This document shows positions 30,606 through 40,942 of a stretch of DNA of 47,245 nucleotides, piece by piece. Each line of letters starts with the position of its first letter. The stretch's first letter is position 1. This stretch comes from Prochlorococcus sp. AG-363-B05 (GTDB lineage Bacteria > Cyanobacteriota > Cyanobacteriia > PCC-6307 > Cyanobiaceae), in assembly GCA_003278445.1 (NCBI GenBank), contig QCFD01000005.1:1-47245 (forward strand), in the 5' to 3' direction. The notes beneath the pieces were generated by a model, which was given only the letters and a program-made list of their open reading frames with translations, did no database searches and was not told the origin of the DNA. The translations under genes were made by a program, and so were the position numbers.

Positions 30606-30996
30606 TAACTTATTCTTGAAAAATATTCCTAAAAGCTTTTATCAAGAAGAAAAAATACTCTTGTCGAATAATATAAAAACCTGGGATTCTTTATTATCTC
30701 TAACTGATGAAGAAATCAATAAGATGATCTATGGAAGTTTAGGAAGTGTTCGTAACTTAAAAAAACTAAAATGTATTGCATATTTTATATGTACTTTAAA
30801 TATCAAACTTAACGAAGCAGCCCTGTTAATGCATTCAGGATTAATCTCGAACAAGGCAATTTCAAAACTTAACCCTCAAGAGCTAGTAAAAAAGACAGGG
30901 CGCTTTGAAAGAATTTTAAGAACAGGAAGAGTTCCATTAATAGATTTAAACAAAGCTAATATTTTAATAGAAAAAGCTAAGAAAAGCATTATTTAA
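30598..30996 (+). CDS. Small helix-hairpin-helix-like protein (DUF4332-like)
   Basis: 132-residue all-helical protein. Two similar blocks can be seen, IPKSFYQEEKILLSNNIKTWDSLLSLTDEEINKMIYG and a second with HSGLISNKAISKLNPQELVKKTGRFERIL. Each resembles the SAM/HhH unit in DUF4332-type proteins, where an item 'level' helix precedes a hairpin. Function is unknown; nucleic-acid contact is possible by fold only. It starts inside the last codons of ycf51 (8 bp overlap), so translation is likely coupled. Confidence 0.6.
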   Translation: MNNNLFLKNIPKSFYQEEKILLSNNIKTWDSLLSLTDEEINKMIYGSLGSVRNLKKLKCIAYFICTLNIKLNEAALLMHSGLISNKAISKLNPQELVKKTGRFERILRTGRVPLIDLNKANILIEKAKKSII

Positions 30997-31062
30997 TTGG
31001 CCCAGGAACAAGAAGATAATAGAATAATAATAATCAAAGAAAACTTAGGAAAAATAACAGAC

Positions 31063-31332
31063 ATGAATGCTTTCTTAATTACGTTAATATTTACAACCTT
31101 AGCCATTAATCAAGAAGCGATGGCTCAATCAAGACTTCTTGAGGATGTAAAGAGAAATCCTGATGAAGCAAAGTCTATTTGTGAAAATTTCAAGGAGCTT
31201 AACAAAAAAAATATTTCTGCTGGTTCTCCGGAATCTATCCGAAAAATCTCAACCAAAAAAAATCTTAGTGAACTTGATGCAGAAGTCCTCTCTATGTACG
31301 TAAGAGGACTCTATTGCCCTGAAACTTTTTAA
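31063..31332 (+). CDS. Small exported protein of unknown function
   Basis: 89-residue protein from ATG 31063. An in-frame TTG at 30997 would give 22 extra charged residues before a signal sequence, so the ATG is preferred. MNAFLITLIFTTLAINQEAMAQ is a classic signal peptide with an AMA cleavage site, leaving a mature part of about 67 residues with two Cys (SICENFKEL, GLYCPETF) that could form a disulfide. I do not recognise the mature domain. It lies between the HhH-like gene and the CocE hydrolase in the same direction and may be cotranscribed. Confidence 0.65.
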   Translation: MNAFLITLIFTTLAINQEAMAQSRLLEDVKRNPDEAKSICENFKELNKKNISAGSPESIRKISTKKNLSELDAEVLSMYVRGLYCPETF

Positions 31333-31340
31333 AGCAACGA

Positions 31341-32918
31341 ATGAATTCCATAAGATATAGAGACCAAGACTTAAAACTTAAAGACGAAACAGTCCTAAAA
31401 TCTCGCATATGGTTACCTCATGATACGGGGCCATGGCCAGCCCTGCTAATGCGCCAGCCATATAGAAGAGAAATTGCTTCGACAGTGACTTATGCACATC
31501 CATCTTGGTGGGCAAGTAACGGCTACCTAGTAGTAATACAAGATGTACGAGGTCAAGGTGAATCGGAAGGTGAATTTTCAGGTTTTAGCCAAGAAGCTTT
31601 GGACACCAGTCAAACACATGATTGGGTTAGATCCTTGCCTGAATGTAATGGCTTATTAGGTACATATGGATTTTCATATCAAGGCTTCACACAGCTGGTC
31701 GCAGAGGAAGGGACTCCTCCACCTGATTGCATGATTCCTGCAATGACTGGCCTCTCAGAAGGTGAACACTGGAGTTGTGAAGGAGGTGCCTATTGGTGGC
31801 ATTTGGGGATTGGCTGGGGTTTACAGTTGGCAGCACAAAAAGCGCAAAGAGAAAAGAATTGGGCTGCATGGAACGAAATACGTGAAAGTATTGAATCAAA
31901 AAAATATTTATTTAACGGTCATCAATTACTTAAGAAAAATGATCCAAAGGGAATGGCCTATTCATGGCTAAAGCTTTCTCAAAGCAAGACTATTAAATGG
32001 AAAAGCTATGAGCCATTAAATAGCTGGCTAAAAAAACCTTTGCTGCTAATTGGAGGATGGTGGGATCCACATTTGAAAGGAATTCTAGATGTTTTTGCTA
32101 AATCAAAAAAGGCGGGAGGTGATCCTAAATTATTGATTGGTCCTGCAACTCATCTTCAATGGTGGGAAGGAGTACAAAACACTCAATTAAAATTTTTTAA
32201 TACTCATTTAAAACAAAACAATAAGAAAAATCTCTTACCTCAAATAAATCTTTGGAATCAAACAACAAAGAGTTGGGAGTTTTCAACTCAAAAGGAGACT
32301 CCCACGTGGGGGCTTCATAGCGAAGGTTTGGCCTCCATAAGTCATTTAGAAGGATCCCTAATCCCTAATTCTGATTTAAAAGCAAATAGTGAAGTGAATT
32401 TAGTTCATGACCCATGGAGGCCCGTGCCAGCTATTGGAGGACATCTCAGCGATACCCCAGGTGAGGCAAACAGATTCAAGCTCGATATTCGTCCTGATGT
32501 TGCAGTATTTACATCAGCCCCCATTTCGGAAGATCTGAGACTGGAAGGTGTTCCCATTCTTTCTTTAGAAACAAACTGTGACCGGGAAAGTTTTGATCTA
32601 TTCATTGCATTATCAAAAATTCCTGGGAAAATCGAAAATGTTGCCACTCAACTCTCGACCGGTGTTCTAAGAATTACAAATAATGAGGTAAATCGAAAAA
32701 GCGATAGGGTAATCAGACTTCAACCAACACTAGCCACACTAAAAGAAGGTGATAGTTTAAGAATTTCAATCTCAGGATCTGGATGGCCCGCGATTGGCAT
32801 AAATCCTGGACAGAGCAAATATTTATGCGAAGGTCCTAGCCCTCACTGCATAGTGACTACAATTTCACTCTTACTTGCAAATTCAAAACTTAAATTTGAA
32901 TCACTTATTTCCTCTTAG
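31341..32918 (+). CDS. CocE/NonD family hydrolase (X-Pro dipeptidyl-peptidase S15-like)
   Basis: 525-residue alpha/beta hydrolase. The N-terminal part has QDVRGQGESEGEFSGFSQEALDTSQTHDWV and the nucleophile motif GTYGFSYQGFTQL with Ser112. The acid lies near GGWWDPHLKG and the base His in GPATHLQWW. The C-terminal galactose-binding-like jelly roll starts around VNLVHDPWRPVPAIGGHLS. The family cleaves esters or amides such as acyl-peptides; the substrate is unknown here. No signal peptide is seen. It follows the small exported protein after 8 bp. Confidence 0.88.
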   Translation: MNSIRYRDQDLKLKDETVLKSRIWLPHDTGPWPALLMRQPYRREIASTVTYAHPSWWASNGYLVVIQDVRGQGESEGEFSGFSQEALDTSQTHDWVRSLPECNGLLGTYGFSYQGFTQLVAEEGTPPPDCMIPAMTGLSEGEHWSCEGGAYWWHLGIGWGLQLAAQKAQREKNWAAWNEIRESIESKKYLFNGHQLLKKNDPKGMAYSWLKLSQSKTIKWKSYEPLNSWLKKPLLLIGGWWDPHLKGILDVFAKSKKAGGDPKLLIGPATHLQWWEGVQNTQLKFFNTHLKQNNKKNLLPQINLWNQTTKSWEFSTQKETPTWGLHSEGLASISHLEGSLIPNSDLKANSEVNLVHDPWRPVPAIGGHLSDTPGEANRFKLDIRPDVAVFTSAPISEDLRLEGVPILSLETNCDRESFDLFIALSKIPGKIENVATQLSTGVLRITNNEVNRKSDRVIRLQPTLATLKEGDSLRISISGSGWPAIGINPGQSKYLCEGPSPHCIVTTISLLLANSKLKFESLISS

Positions 32919-32974
32919 GGGTTCAATATTTACTTGCATAGGATTAAGCTAGCTAGCTATTTCAGCGAAAAGTC

Positions 32975-35242
32975 ATGACCGTTTCTATTCTTCTAGATTC
33001 TTTGAGAGAAGACGGTCAAAGACTTTCTGAATGTAGGCACGAAAGTCCTTTTTCTATTCTTGGTCCTCAACCGTTTAAAGAAAAATGGATAATTAGGATA
33101 TGGATGCCTGAGGCAAATAAAGTTGAATTAATAACAAAAGAAACAAAATTTCAACTAGAAAATCCCAACCATGAATGGATATTTGAAGGAGTATTAGAAA
33201 AAGATCCTGGTAATGATTACCAAATTCAAGTGAATCGAGGAGGAATTGAACATATTCAACATGATCCTTGGAGCTTCCGACAAGAGTGGATGGGCGAAAT
33301 TGATAGACATCTTTTTGCGGAGGGAAATCACCATCACATTTGGCGAAAGATGGGCGCTCATCTCACAGAAATAGATCAAAAGAAAGGAGTTATGTTTTGC
33401 CTATGGGCTCCTCATGCAAAAAGTGTATCCGTTATTGGTGATCTCAATTCATGGGATGGTCGACATCACCCTATGCAAAAGCGTCTAGGAGGGATATGGG
33501 AACTATTCATCCCAGGGCTAAATGAAGGTGATTTGTACAAATATGAAATCAGGACTGAAAAAGGACATTGCTATGAAAAAGCTGACCCTTATGGTTTTCA
33601 GCATGAAATAAGGCCTGCAAAAAGCTCAGTCATCTCAAAAATCGACTCGTTTCAATGGAATGATCAGTCTTGGATCTCCAAGCGTGATAAAAAGAATCCT
33701 TTAGAGCAACCTATATCCGTTTATGAAATGCATTTAGGCAGTTGGATGCATGCTTCCACAGACGATCCTTTTATCAACGCGAACGGAGAACCTAGAGCCC
33801 CTGTCCCTGCCGCAGACATGAAACCTGGCTCAAGATTGCTTACATATAAAGAGTTAGCAAATAAAGTTATTCCCTATGTAAAAGAAAGAGGTTTCACTCA
33901 TATCGAGCTTATGCCGATTTCAGAACACCCTTTTGATGGCTCATGGGGATATCAAGTAACTGGATGGTATGCACCTTCAAGTAGATATGGATCACCAGAT
34001 GAGTTTCGTGCCTTTATTGATTCATGCCATAAAGAAGGCATAGGTATAATTCTTGATTGGGTTCCAGGCCACTTTCCTAAAGATCAGCATGGTCTTGCTT
34101 ATTTTGATGGCAGTCATCTGTATGAGCATTCAGATTCCAGAATTGGAGAACATAAAGAATGGGGAACATTAATTTTTAATTACAGTCGAAATGAGGTTCG
34201 TAACTTTCTAGTTGCAAATCTAATTTTCTGGTTTGATCAATTTCATATCGATGGAATACGTGTTGATGCAGTTGCCTCAATGCTTTACAAAGATTATCTC
34301 CGTCCAGAGGGTGAATGGATACCTAATGAAGATGGAGGAAATGAAAATTTTGAGGCAGTTAGATTTCTACAACAGGCTAATCACGTTCTTTTTCAACATT
34401 TTCCTGGTGCACTATCTATTGCCGAAGAATCAACAACATGGAGTGGAGTAACTAAACCAACTGACATGGATGGACTCGGTTTCAATCTAAAGTGGAACAT
34501 GGGTTGGATGCACGATATGCTCGATTACTTTGAAATCGATCCATGGTTTAGACAATTCAATCAAAACAACATTACTTTCTCAATTTGCTATAACTTTACC
34601 GAAAACTTTATGCTCGCTTTAAGCCATGATGAAGTTGTTCATGGCAAAAGTCATCTCCTACATAAAATGCCTGGTGATGACTGGCAAAAGTACGCAAATA
34701 CACGAGCCTTACTTGCCTATATGTGGACACATCCAGGTAAAAAAACAATCTTTATGGGAATGGAATTTGGACAACGTAAAGAATGGAATGTCTGGGATGA
34801 TTTGGAATGGGATCTTCTAAATTATGAACCCCACAAAGGTATACAGAAATTAGTAGATGATTTGAATTCTCTATACAAAAAAGAACCTGCTTTATGGAGA
34901 AATGATTTTGACGAATACGGATTCCAATGGATTGATTGCGATGACAGTAAAAATTCAGTAATTAGTTTTATGAGAAGAGAGAAAGCTGATGGAGAATGGT
35001 TAGTAATAGTTGCAAATTTCACGCCTCAGAACCACTCTAATTACAAGATAGGTGTTCCTATTGCTGGATTCTATGAAGAAATCTTCAATTCAGATGCAAG
35101 TCAATACGGAGGATCAAATTCAGGCAATATGGGAGGCAAATCAACAGATTTATTCAACATACATGGCTATGAAAATTCTATAGACCTTTGCCTTCCGCCC
35201 CTTAGCGTTCTAGTTATGAAGCATAAATCTAAAAATAATTAA
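32975..35242 (+). CDS. glgB: 1,4-alpha-glucan branching enzyme
   Basis: GH13 enzyme that introduces alpha-1,6 branches into glycogen. The 755 residues carry an N-terminal CBM48 pair (GRHHPMQKR region) and the catalytic barrel with [29 protein letters not shown], the nucleophile Asp in [12 protein letters not shown], the acid Glu in [10 protein letters not shown] and [10 protein letters not shown]. The C-terminal beta domain ends VLVMKHKS. Complete. The partner glgA is about 28 kb away. The short gap before it holds only an AGCTAGCTAGCT run. Confidence 0.97.
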   Translation: MTVSILLDSLREDGQRLSECRHESPFSILGPQPFKEKWIIRIWMPEANKVELITKETKFQLENPNHEWIFEGVLEKDPGNDYQIQVNRGGIEHIQHDPWSFRQEWMGEIDRHLFAEGNHHHIWRKMGAHLTEIDQKKGVMFCLWAPHAKSVSVIGDLNSWDGRHHPMQKRLGGIWELFIPGLNEGDLYKYEIRTEKGHCYEKADPYGFQHEIRPAKSSVISKIDSFQWNDQSWISKRDKKNPLEQPISVYEMHLGSWMHASTDDPFINANGEPRAPVPAADMKPGSRLLTYKELANKVIPYVKERGFTHIELMPISEHPFDGSWGYQVTGWYAPSSRYGSPDEFRAFIDSCHKEGIGIILDWVPGHFPKDQHGLAYFDGSHLYEHSDSRIGEHKEWGTLIFNYSRNEVRNFLVANLIFWFDQFHIDGIRVDAVASMLYKDYLRPEGEWIPNEDGGNENFEAVRFLQQANHVLFQHFPGALSIAEESTTWSGVTKPTDMDGLGFNLKWNMGWMHDMLDYFEIDPWFRQFNQNNITFSICYNFTENFMLALSHDEVVHGKSHLLHKMPGDDWQKYANTRALLAYMWTHPGKKTIFMGMEFGQRKEWNVWDDLEWDLLNYEPHKGIQKLVDDLNSLYKKEPALWRNDFDEYGFQWIDCDDSKNSVISFMRREKADGEWLVIVANFTPQNHSNYKIGVPIAGFYEEIFNSDASQYGGSNSGNMGGKSTDLFNIHGYENSIDLCLPPLSVLVMKHKSKNN

Positions 35243-35320
35243 GCCTCTGCGAATAGAAATGTTTCAACCTTGCCTAATAATCTAATTTCAACTGTCGTCT
35301 AGATGTAAAAATTCAAAAGG

Positions 35321-35403
35321 TATGATGAACTTTCGCCAAGAACGTATTTCATGATTATTCAGGTACTGCTTAGTGTAGGTTTTTCGCTTAAAAGGACTAA
35401 ATA
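35321..35403 (+). promoter_or_regulatory. hemE upstream region: -10-like box, 17-codon leader ORF and Shine-Dalgarno
   Basis: TATGAT (35321-35326) is a plausible -10 box without a good -35. A 17-codon ORF starts at ATG 35351 ([17 protein letters not shown]) and ends TAA at 35402-35404, sharing one base with the hemE ATG (TAATG). An AAGGA Shine-Dalgarno (35392-35396) lies 7 bases before hemE and inside the small ORF. Whether the leader is translated is unknown. Confidence 0.35.
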
Positions 35404-36462
35404 ATGAACGAAACTACTCCTCTACTACTTCGCGCAGCGCGCGGAGAAAATGTTGAAAGGCCACCTGTTTGGATGATGCGCCAAGCAGGGCGTTACATGA
35501 AGGTATATCGTGAACTTCGTGATAACCATCCCAGTTTCAGAGAAAGATCAGAGAACCCCGATCTCTCTTATGAAATATCAATGCAACCTTTTGAGGCTTT
35601 TCAACCAGATGGAGTAATACTTTTTTCAGATATTTTGACTCCCCTTCCTGGAATGGGAATCAACTTCGACATCGTTGAAAGTAAAGGGCCCTTAATCAAT
35701 GACCCAATAAGAAGCCTCAAGCAAGTTAAAGACCTGAAGCGCCTTCAACCAGAAGAAAGCATGTCTTTTGTTGGTGAAGTTCTTGGAAGGCTAAGGGAAA
35801 GCGTTGGCAATAAGGCTGCGGTTCTTGGTTTTGTTGGTGCTCCCTGGACGCTCGCTGCATATGTAGTAGAAGGAAAAAGCAGCAAAAATTATGCAGTTAT
35901 AAAGGCGATGGCATTCCAAGAGCCAGAATTACTGCATCAACTTTTAAATCATTTTGCAGAATCAATTGCGGACTATTTATCTTACCAAATTGAATCTGGC
36001 GCCCAAGTAGTCCAAATGTTTGATTCCTGGGCTGGGCAATTAAGTCCACAAGATTATGACGAATTTGCTGCACCTTATCAACAAAAAGTAGTCAATTTAG
36101 TAAAAGAAAAACATCCAGACACACCGATGATTTTGTATATCTCTGGTAGTGCCGGAGTACTTGAGAGAATGGGAAGTACTGGAGTAGATATAGTCTCTTT
36201 AGATTGGACCGTTGATATGGCCGATGGGGTGAAAAGGCTGCCTCAGGCAGTTGGCGTCCAAGGAAATGTTGATCCAGGACTGTTATTTGGGACACCTGAT
36301 GCTATTAGGGCTAGGATTGTGGATGTAGTCAAAAAAGCAAGAGGGAGGAAACATATTCTCAATCTTGGCCATGGAATACTTCCTGGAACACCGGAAGACA
36401 ATGCAAGAGTATTTTTCGAGGCTGGCAAAAATGTAAATGAACTTATAAAAATCACATCTTGA
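35404..36462 (+). CDS. hemE: Uroporphyrinogen decarboxylase
   Basis: Decarboxylates the four acetate side chains of uroporphyrinogen III in heme and chlorophyll synthesis. [14 protein letters not shown] (residues 19-32) is the family signature with the two active-site Arg; the [17 protein letters not shown] segment with the essential Asp follows, and [16 protein letters not shown] and [10 protein letters not shown] further on. The 352 residues are complete. The stop overlaps the next gene's TTG start by 3-4 bp. An AAGGA Shine-Dalgarno is present. Confidence 0.97.
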   Translation: MNETTPLLLRAARGENVERPPVWMMRQAGRYMKVYRELRDNHPSFRERSENPDLSYEISMQPFEAFQPDGVILFSDILTPLPGMGINFDIVESKGPLINDPIRSLKQVKDLKRLQPEESMSFVGEVLGRLRESVGNKAAVLGFVGAPWTLAAYVVEGKSSKNYAVIKAMAFQEPELLHQLLNHFAESIADYLSYQIESGAQVVQMFDSWAGQLSPQDYDEFAAPYQQKVVNLVKEKHPDTPMILYISGSAGVLERMGSTGVDIVSLDWTVDMADGVKRLPQAVGVQGNVDPGLLFGTPDAIRARIVDVVKKARGRKHILNLGHGILPGTPEDNARVFFEAGKNVNELIKITS

Positions 36463-37445
36463 AAAACGAAATCATTCTGATAACTGGAGCAAGTGGATGT
36501 GTTGGACAATACACAGCAAATTGGTTAATCGAAAATTCAAGTACAGAATTAATTTTATGGGTTAGAGATCCAAAAAAAATAACTTCAATAAACTTAGAAA
36601 ATCCAAGAATTAAAGTTTTAGTTGGAGATTTGCGTCAAGCAAAAAATTTCAAGAGAGAACTTTTAGAAGTAAACAGAGTTATTCATACCGCAACTGCTTG
36701 GGGAGATCCTAAAAGAGCCAAAGAAGTAAATATAGATGCAGTAAAGACATTACTTAATTTACTAAATCCTTCTAAGATCAAACAAATCATTTATTTTTCA
36801 ACTGCAAGTGTTCTTGATAGAAACTTGAATTTGTTACCAGAAGCTTTCACCTATGGAACTGAGTATATACAAACGAAAGCTCAATGCCTATCAGATCTTG
36901 AAGATCATCAACTATCAACAAAAATCATAGCTGTATTCCCAACATTAGTTTTTGGAGGACGTTTAGACGGTAAAAGTAAGTTTCCAACAAGCTATCTGAC
37001 CGAAGGGCTAAGAGATGCATTGAGATGGATCTGGCTAGCAAGATGGATCAAAGTAATCTCAAGGTTTCATTTTATTCACGCAGCAGATATTGCTTTCATT
37101 TGCGGGCATCTAGCAACGTCTCATTTCGAGCCTAAGCAACTCGTTTCAAGAAACAACATCAAAAAACTCGTTTTAGGGCAACCCCATATAAGTATTGATA
37201 TAGCTATCCAAACACTTCTAAAATGGAAAGGGATGAGAAAGGTGCCACAAATACCTCTTTGGTCATGGCTTGTTGAACTGTTAACTATTTTGCTACCTAT
37301 ACAAATTACAAAATGGGATAAGTTTAGTATCAGACAAAAACACTTTATACATGACCCCGTAACCACTCCTGAAACATTTGGAGGTATCAGTTATGCCAAG
37401 GATTTAAATCAAATTTTAAAGAATTCCGGCTTAAATAAACAATAA
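36459..37445 (+). CDS. NAD-dependent epimerase/dehydratase (extended SDR)
   Basis: 328-residue Rossmann-fold protein. [18 protein letters not shown] is the NAD(P)-binding GxxGxxG motif, [11 protein letters not shown] and [29 protein letters not shown] follow the extended-SDR pattern, and YIQTK supplies the catalytic Tyr-Lys with Ser/Thr upstream (FSTASVLD). Reads from a TTG that overlaps the hemE stop (TTGA), implying coupled translation. The substrate is not evident; sugar-nucleotide, chlorophyll- or quinone-related dehydrogenases share this fold. Confidence 0.82.
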   Translation: MKNEIILITGASGCVGQYTANWLIENSSTELILWVRDPKKITSINLENPRIKVLVGDLRQAKNFKRELLEVNRVIHTATAWGDPKRAKEVNIDAVKTLLNLLNPSKIKQIIYFSTASVLDRNLNLLPEAFTYGTEYIQTKAQCLSDLEDHQLSTKIIAVFPTLVFGGRLDGKSKFPTSYLTEGLRDALRWIWLARWIKVISRFHFIHAADIAFICGHLATSHFEPKQLVSRNNIKKLVLGQPHISIDIAIQTLLKWKGMRKVPQIPLWSWLVELLTILLPIQITKWDKFSIRQKHFIHDPVTTPETFGGISYAKDLNQILKNSGLNKQ

Positions 37446-37499
37446 AATGACGAAAACCAGCTAAAGTAGTAAAATTAAAAATATAAGAGATTTAATTTC

Positions 37500-37850
37500 A
37501 TGATTCGATCTATTACATCAGTTTTATTTGCCTTTTTTGCATTCTTAGTAATTGGTGTATCAAATGTGAATGCTTCAACAGTTGAAGTCAAGCTAGGTAC
37601 TGATGCAGGAATGCTTGCTTTTGAGCCGAGCACTGTAAATATAAGTGCCGGTGATACCGTTAAGTTTGTCAACAACAAACTAGCCCCTCATAATGCTGTA
37701 TTTGATGGTAATGATGATCTTAGCCACCCAGACTTAGCTTTTGCTCCAGGTGAATCATGGGAAAGAACATTTAGTTCTGCTGGAACATATGACTTCTACT
37801 GTGAGCCTCATAGAGGAGCCGGTATGGTTGGGAAAATCGTAGTTAACTAA
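37500..37850 (+). CDS. petE: Plastocyanin
   Basis: Lumenal copper protein carrying electrons from cytochrome b6f to photosystem I. A signal peptide of about 25 residues ends at VNA, leaving a mature protein of about 91 residues with the type 1 copper ligands His64 (APHNAV), Cys101, His104 ([10 protein letters not shown]) and Met109. The acidic loop [18 protein letters not shown] is typical. It is monocistronic: upstream there is a 54 bp gap and downstream a strong terminator. Confidence 0.97.
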   Translation: MIRSITSVLFAFFAFLVIGVSNVNASTVEVKLGTDAGMLAFEPSTVNISAGDTVKFVNNKLAPHNAVFDGNDDLSHPDLAFAPGESWERTFSSAGTYDFYCEPHRGAGMVGKIVVN

Positions 37851-37870
37851 ACTTTTTAAAAATTTCATTA

Positions 37871-37898
37871 AAAGATGGGGGATACCCCATCTTTTTTT
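37871..37898 (+). terminator. Rho-independent terminator of petE
   Basis: A perfect 10-bp stem, AAAGATGGGG (37871-37880) with CCCCATCTTT (37885-37894), closed by the tetraloop GATA and running into a T tract to 37898. It starts 20 bp after the petE stop and is the clearest terminator in the window. Confidence 0.9.
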
Positions 37899-37950
37899 GT
37901 TGAAAAAACTAGATACAGAAATACAATTAATTTGTTAGTTATGCACAAGG

Positions 37951-38163
37951 ATGAGCAGAAAAGAATTTAAGAATTTTGTCAAAACTGTTGAGCATAATAT
38001 TCTTGTAAAAGAGAAACTATTGCAATGTAAAACGTCAAAAGATTTAATCTTGCTCGCAAAAAAGTATGGATATTACATTACATTAGAAGATTTAAAGTAC
38101 GATAAAACATCTACTCAATTTGAACTTTGGTATAACAAAAGTAGAATAAATCCATTAAAATAA
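37951..38163 (+). CDS. Nif11 domain protein, stand-alone
   Basis: 70-residue protein whose first 50 residues fit the Nif11 leader-peptide family: SRKEFKNFVKTVEHNILVKEKLLQCKTSKDLILLAKKYGYYIT LEDL in pattern, with the helix, the 'L(x)AKxxGyxit' turn and the acidic end. It has no Gly-Gly cleavage site and no Cys-rich core, so it is not a lanthipeptide (prochlorosin) precursor as it stands. No LanM-type synthetase is nearby. A short AAGG precedes the ATG. It lies between petE and clpB on the same strand, separated from both. Confidence 0.78.
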   Translation: MSRKEFKNFVKTVEHNILVKEKLLQCKTSKDLILLAKKYGYYITLEDLKYDKTSTQFELWYNKSRINPLK

Positions 38164-38250
38164 ATAAAAATATTTACGAACCAAATCCTATAAAACTAAT
38201 ATTGAAAATTACTTTTTCAAACTTATTAAAAATCGTTTTTAATATATTAG

Positions 38251-38300
38251 TATAATTGTGGTTTGAATATAAGATAAAAAAATCTTAAGTGATCTTAAGT
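38251..38300 (+). promoter_or_regulatory. clpB promoter -10 box and hairpin leader
   Basis: A consensus TATAAT (38251-38256) would start transcription near 38263, giving a leader of about 38 nt. The leader contains TAAGAT (38270-38275), able to pair with ATCTTA (38282-38287) over a loop of six A. It also contains two copies of ATCTTAAGT (38282-38290 and 38292-38300) whose CTTAAG cores can pair over the loop TGAT, ending 1 nt before the ATG. No Shine-Dalgarno is seen. An RNA-thermometer role is speculation. Confidence 0.45.
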
Positions 38301-40892
38301 ATGAAGGTAAATCCTGATGATTTCACAGACCTGGCATTGCAAGGAATCATTGATGCAAAAGATTTAGCAATAAGTGAATGCCATCAAACTTTAGAAACAG
38401 AACATCTTCTTTATTCTCTTATAAAAAATAACGAACTTGCCATCAAAGCAATTGATATGTCTGGTGGATCAAGAAAAAATCTACTTATTAATATAGAAGG
38501 ATTTATAAAAAATGAACCAAAAATGCAAAAAGCTCAAGAATCTGTTTTCTTTGGGAAAAATATATCTCTGGCAATTGCAAAAGCAAAAGATATTAAACGC
38601 TCTTTCAATGATAGTTTTATTTCAACTGAACATTTAGTGATTTCCCTATTTGATGATGAAAGAGTTTGCCATAGATTGTTAATACAAAATGGAATCAACA
38701 AAGATAGTCTTATCGAGGCTATTAATGCTATTAGGGGTGACAAAAAAGTGACTAAAAAAAATGCTGAAGTTAACTATGAAGCTCTGCTGAAGTATGGCCA
38801 AGATCTAACTGCTGCTGCAAGAGATGGAAAATTAGATCCTGTAATTGGAAGAGATGAGGAAATTCGAAGAACCATTCAAATACTTAGCCGAAGGACTAAA
38901 AACAATCCAGTTTTAATTGGTGAAGCTGGAGTAGGTAAAACAGCAATTATTGAAGGTTTAGCACAAAGAATTATCAATGGTGATGTCCCAGCAGCCCTTG
39001 AGAACCGTCAACTAATCTCCTTGGATATGGGAGCACTTATTGCAGGCGCAAAATTCCGTGGTGAATTTGAAGAAAGGCTTAAGTCTGTTCTGAAAAACGT
39101 TACTGATTCAGAAGGGAAAATAATTTTATTCATCGATGAAATTCATACTGTTGTTGGTGCAGGAGCCAGTGGAGGAGCAATGGACGCGAGTAATCTCCTA
39201 AAACCAATGCTTGCCAGAGGTGAATTAAGATGTATTGGAGCAACTACAATAAATGAACATAGAGAAAATTTTGAAAAAGACCCTGCGCTTGAAAGAAGAT
39301 TTCAGCAAATACTTGTAAAGCAACCTTCAGTTCAAGACACAATCTCAATTTTACGTGGACTGAAAGAGCGATATGAAGTTCATCATGGCGTTCGCATCTC
39401 TGATAATGCTCTAATAGCTGCAGCAGTATTAAGTGATAGGTATATCTCCGAGAGATTTTTACCAGATAAGGCAATTGATCTAATCGATGAATCAGCCTCT
39501 CGTTTAAAGATGGAAATCACATCAAAACCAGAAGAAATTGATGAGATTGATAGGAAAATCATCCAACTTGAAATGGAAAAGTTATCATTGGAGGGCGAAT
39601 CAGACACTTCAAGTAAAGAAAGACTGGAATTAATTACTAAAGAACTATCTTCACTAACTAAAAGTCAAATTGAAGTAAATAAAAAATGGGAAAAAGAAAA
39701 AGAGTCCATCGAAGAAATTTCAACACTTAAAGAGGAAATTGAGAAAGTTCAACTAGAAATAGAAAAAGCAAAAAGGAATTATGATCTCAATAGAGCAGCA
39801 GAACTTGAGTATGGCACTCTTGCTGATTTTCATGAAAATTTAAAATCTAAAGAAAGTAATTTAAAAAATTCTTCTAAAAATTCCGAGAACTCACTTTTGA
39901 GAGAAGAAGTTATAGCTGATGATGTAGCAGAAATAATTGCGAAATGGACTTCTATTCCAGTTAAAAAACTCGCTCAAACTGAAATTGAAAAATTACTCAA
40001 TCTTGAATCTGAGCTTCAGAAAAAAGTTATTGGTCAAAACAAAGCAGTTCAATCCATCTCTTCTGCAATACAAAGATCAAGAACTGGGCTTAGTGATCCG
40101 AGCAGACCAATAGCAAGTTTTTTATTTTTAGGGCCAACAGGTGTTGGGAAAACAGAATTATCTAAGGCCTTGGCCTCTCAACTTTTTGATAGTGAAAATG
40201 CACTTATTAGAATAGATATGTCTGAATATATGGAAAAGCATTCAATAAGTCGTTTAATTGGAGCTCCTCCTGGTTACGTTGGATATGAAGCAGGTGGCCA
40301 ATTAACCGAATCAATCAGAAGAAAACCTTATTGCGTTTTACTATTCGATGAAATTGAAAAGGCACATAGAGACGTTTTCAATATATTGCTACAAATTCTT
40401 GACGAGGGGCGAGTAACAGATGGGCAAGGTAGAACAACAAACTTTAAAAATACTATTATTATTCTTACTAGTAATTTAGGAAGCCAATTAATTAGCAATA
40501 AGGAAATAGCCAATAATCACTCTACAAACATAGATGAACTTATTAATAATGAACTCAAATCTCATTTTAGGCCAGAGTTCCTTAATAGACTTGATGAAAT
40601 AATAAATTTCGAACCACTTCAAAAAGAAACACTACTTAAAGTAGTTGATTTGCAATTAAATCTATTGAGAGAGAGATTGGAGTCAAAAGGAATCAATCTT
40701 GAAGTAAATAATGATGTTCTTACATTTATTACTGAGCTTGGATACAATCCAAGCTATGGGGCAAGGCCATTAAAAAGAGTTATACAAAAAGAATTAGAGA
40801 GTGAAATAGCAAAATATATTCTTAAAGGCAAATATAAAGAAGGAAGTACTATTAAGATAGAGAATGTAAAGTCAAAACTAATCTTTAACTAA
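38301..40892 (+). CDS. clpB: ATP-dependent chaperone ClpB
   Basis: Hexameric AAA+ disaggregase that rescues aggregated proteins with DnaK. In order: Clp-N repeat domain (about 1-145), first AAA module with Walker A GEAGVGKT (207-214), the coiled-coil M domain (about 400-530, very Lys/Glu/Ser-rich), second AAA module with GPTGVGKT (611-618) and the C-terminal small domain. The M domain distinguishes it from ClpC/ClpA. The start is placed at ATG 38301, not the in-frame GTG four codons upstream. Cyanobacteria often carry two ClpB paralogues; which one this is cannot be told here. Confidence 0.93.
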   Translation: MKVNPDDFTDLALQGIIDAKDLAISECHQTLETEHLLYSLIKNNELAIKAIDMSGGSRKNLLINIEGFIKNEPKMQKAQESVFFGKNISLAIAKAKDIKRSFNDSFISTEHLVISLFDDERVCHRLLIQNGINKDSLIEAINAIRGDKKVTKKNAEVNYEALLKYGQDLTAAARDGKLDPVIGRDEEIRRTIQILSRRTKNNPVLIGEAGVGKTAIIEGLAQRIINGDVPAALENRQLISLDMGALIAGAKFRGEFEERLKSVLKNVTDSEGKIILFIDEIHTVVGAGASGGAMDASNLLKPMLARGELRCIGATTINEHRENFEKDPALERRFQQILVKQPSVQDTISILRGLKERYEVHHGVRISDNALIAAAVLSDRYISERFLPDKAIDLIDESASRLKMEITSKPEEIDEIDRKIIQLEMEKLSLEGESDTSSKERLELITKELSSLTKSQIEVNKKWEKEKESIEEISTLKEEIEKVQLEIEKAKRNYDLNRAAELEYGTLADFHENLKSKESNLKNSSKNSENSLLREEVIADDVAEIIAKWTSIPVKKLAQTEIEKLLNLESELQKKVIGQNKAVQSISSAIQRSRTGLSDPSRPIASFLFLGPTGVGKTELSKALASQLFDSENALIRIDMSEYMEKHSISRLIGAPPGYVGYEAGGQLTESIRRKPYCVLLFDEIEKAHRDVFNILLQILDEGRVTDGQGRTTNFKNTIIILTSNLGSQLISNKEIANNHSTNIDELINNELKSHFRPEFLNRLDEIINFEPLQKETLLKVVDLQLNLLRERLESKGINLEVNNDVLTFITELGYNPSYGARPLKRVIQKELESEIAKYILKGKYKEGSTIKIENVKSKLIFN

Positions 40893-40924
40893 AAAATATA
40901 ACGCTGATAACAACTAATCATAAT

Positions 40925-40940
40925 TAAGGATAAATCCTTA
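40925..40940. repeat. Palindrome between convergent clpB and QueD-like genes
   Basis: TAAGGAT-AA-ATCCTTA, perfect 7-bp arms with a 2-bp centre, about 33 bp after the clpB stop and next to the converging gene's stop at 40943. It may act as a weak bidirectional terminator, though the loop is short and there is no clear T tract. Confidence 0.5.
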
Positions 40941-40942
40941 CT

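Noticed and set aside
37951..38163. Prochlorosin (lanthipeptide) precursor
   Set aside because: Nif11-like, but it lacks the Gly-Gly cleavage site and Cys/Ser/Thr-rich core, and no LanM gene is present.
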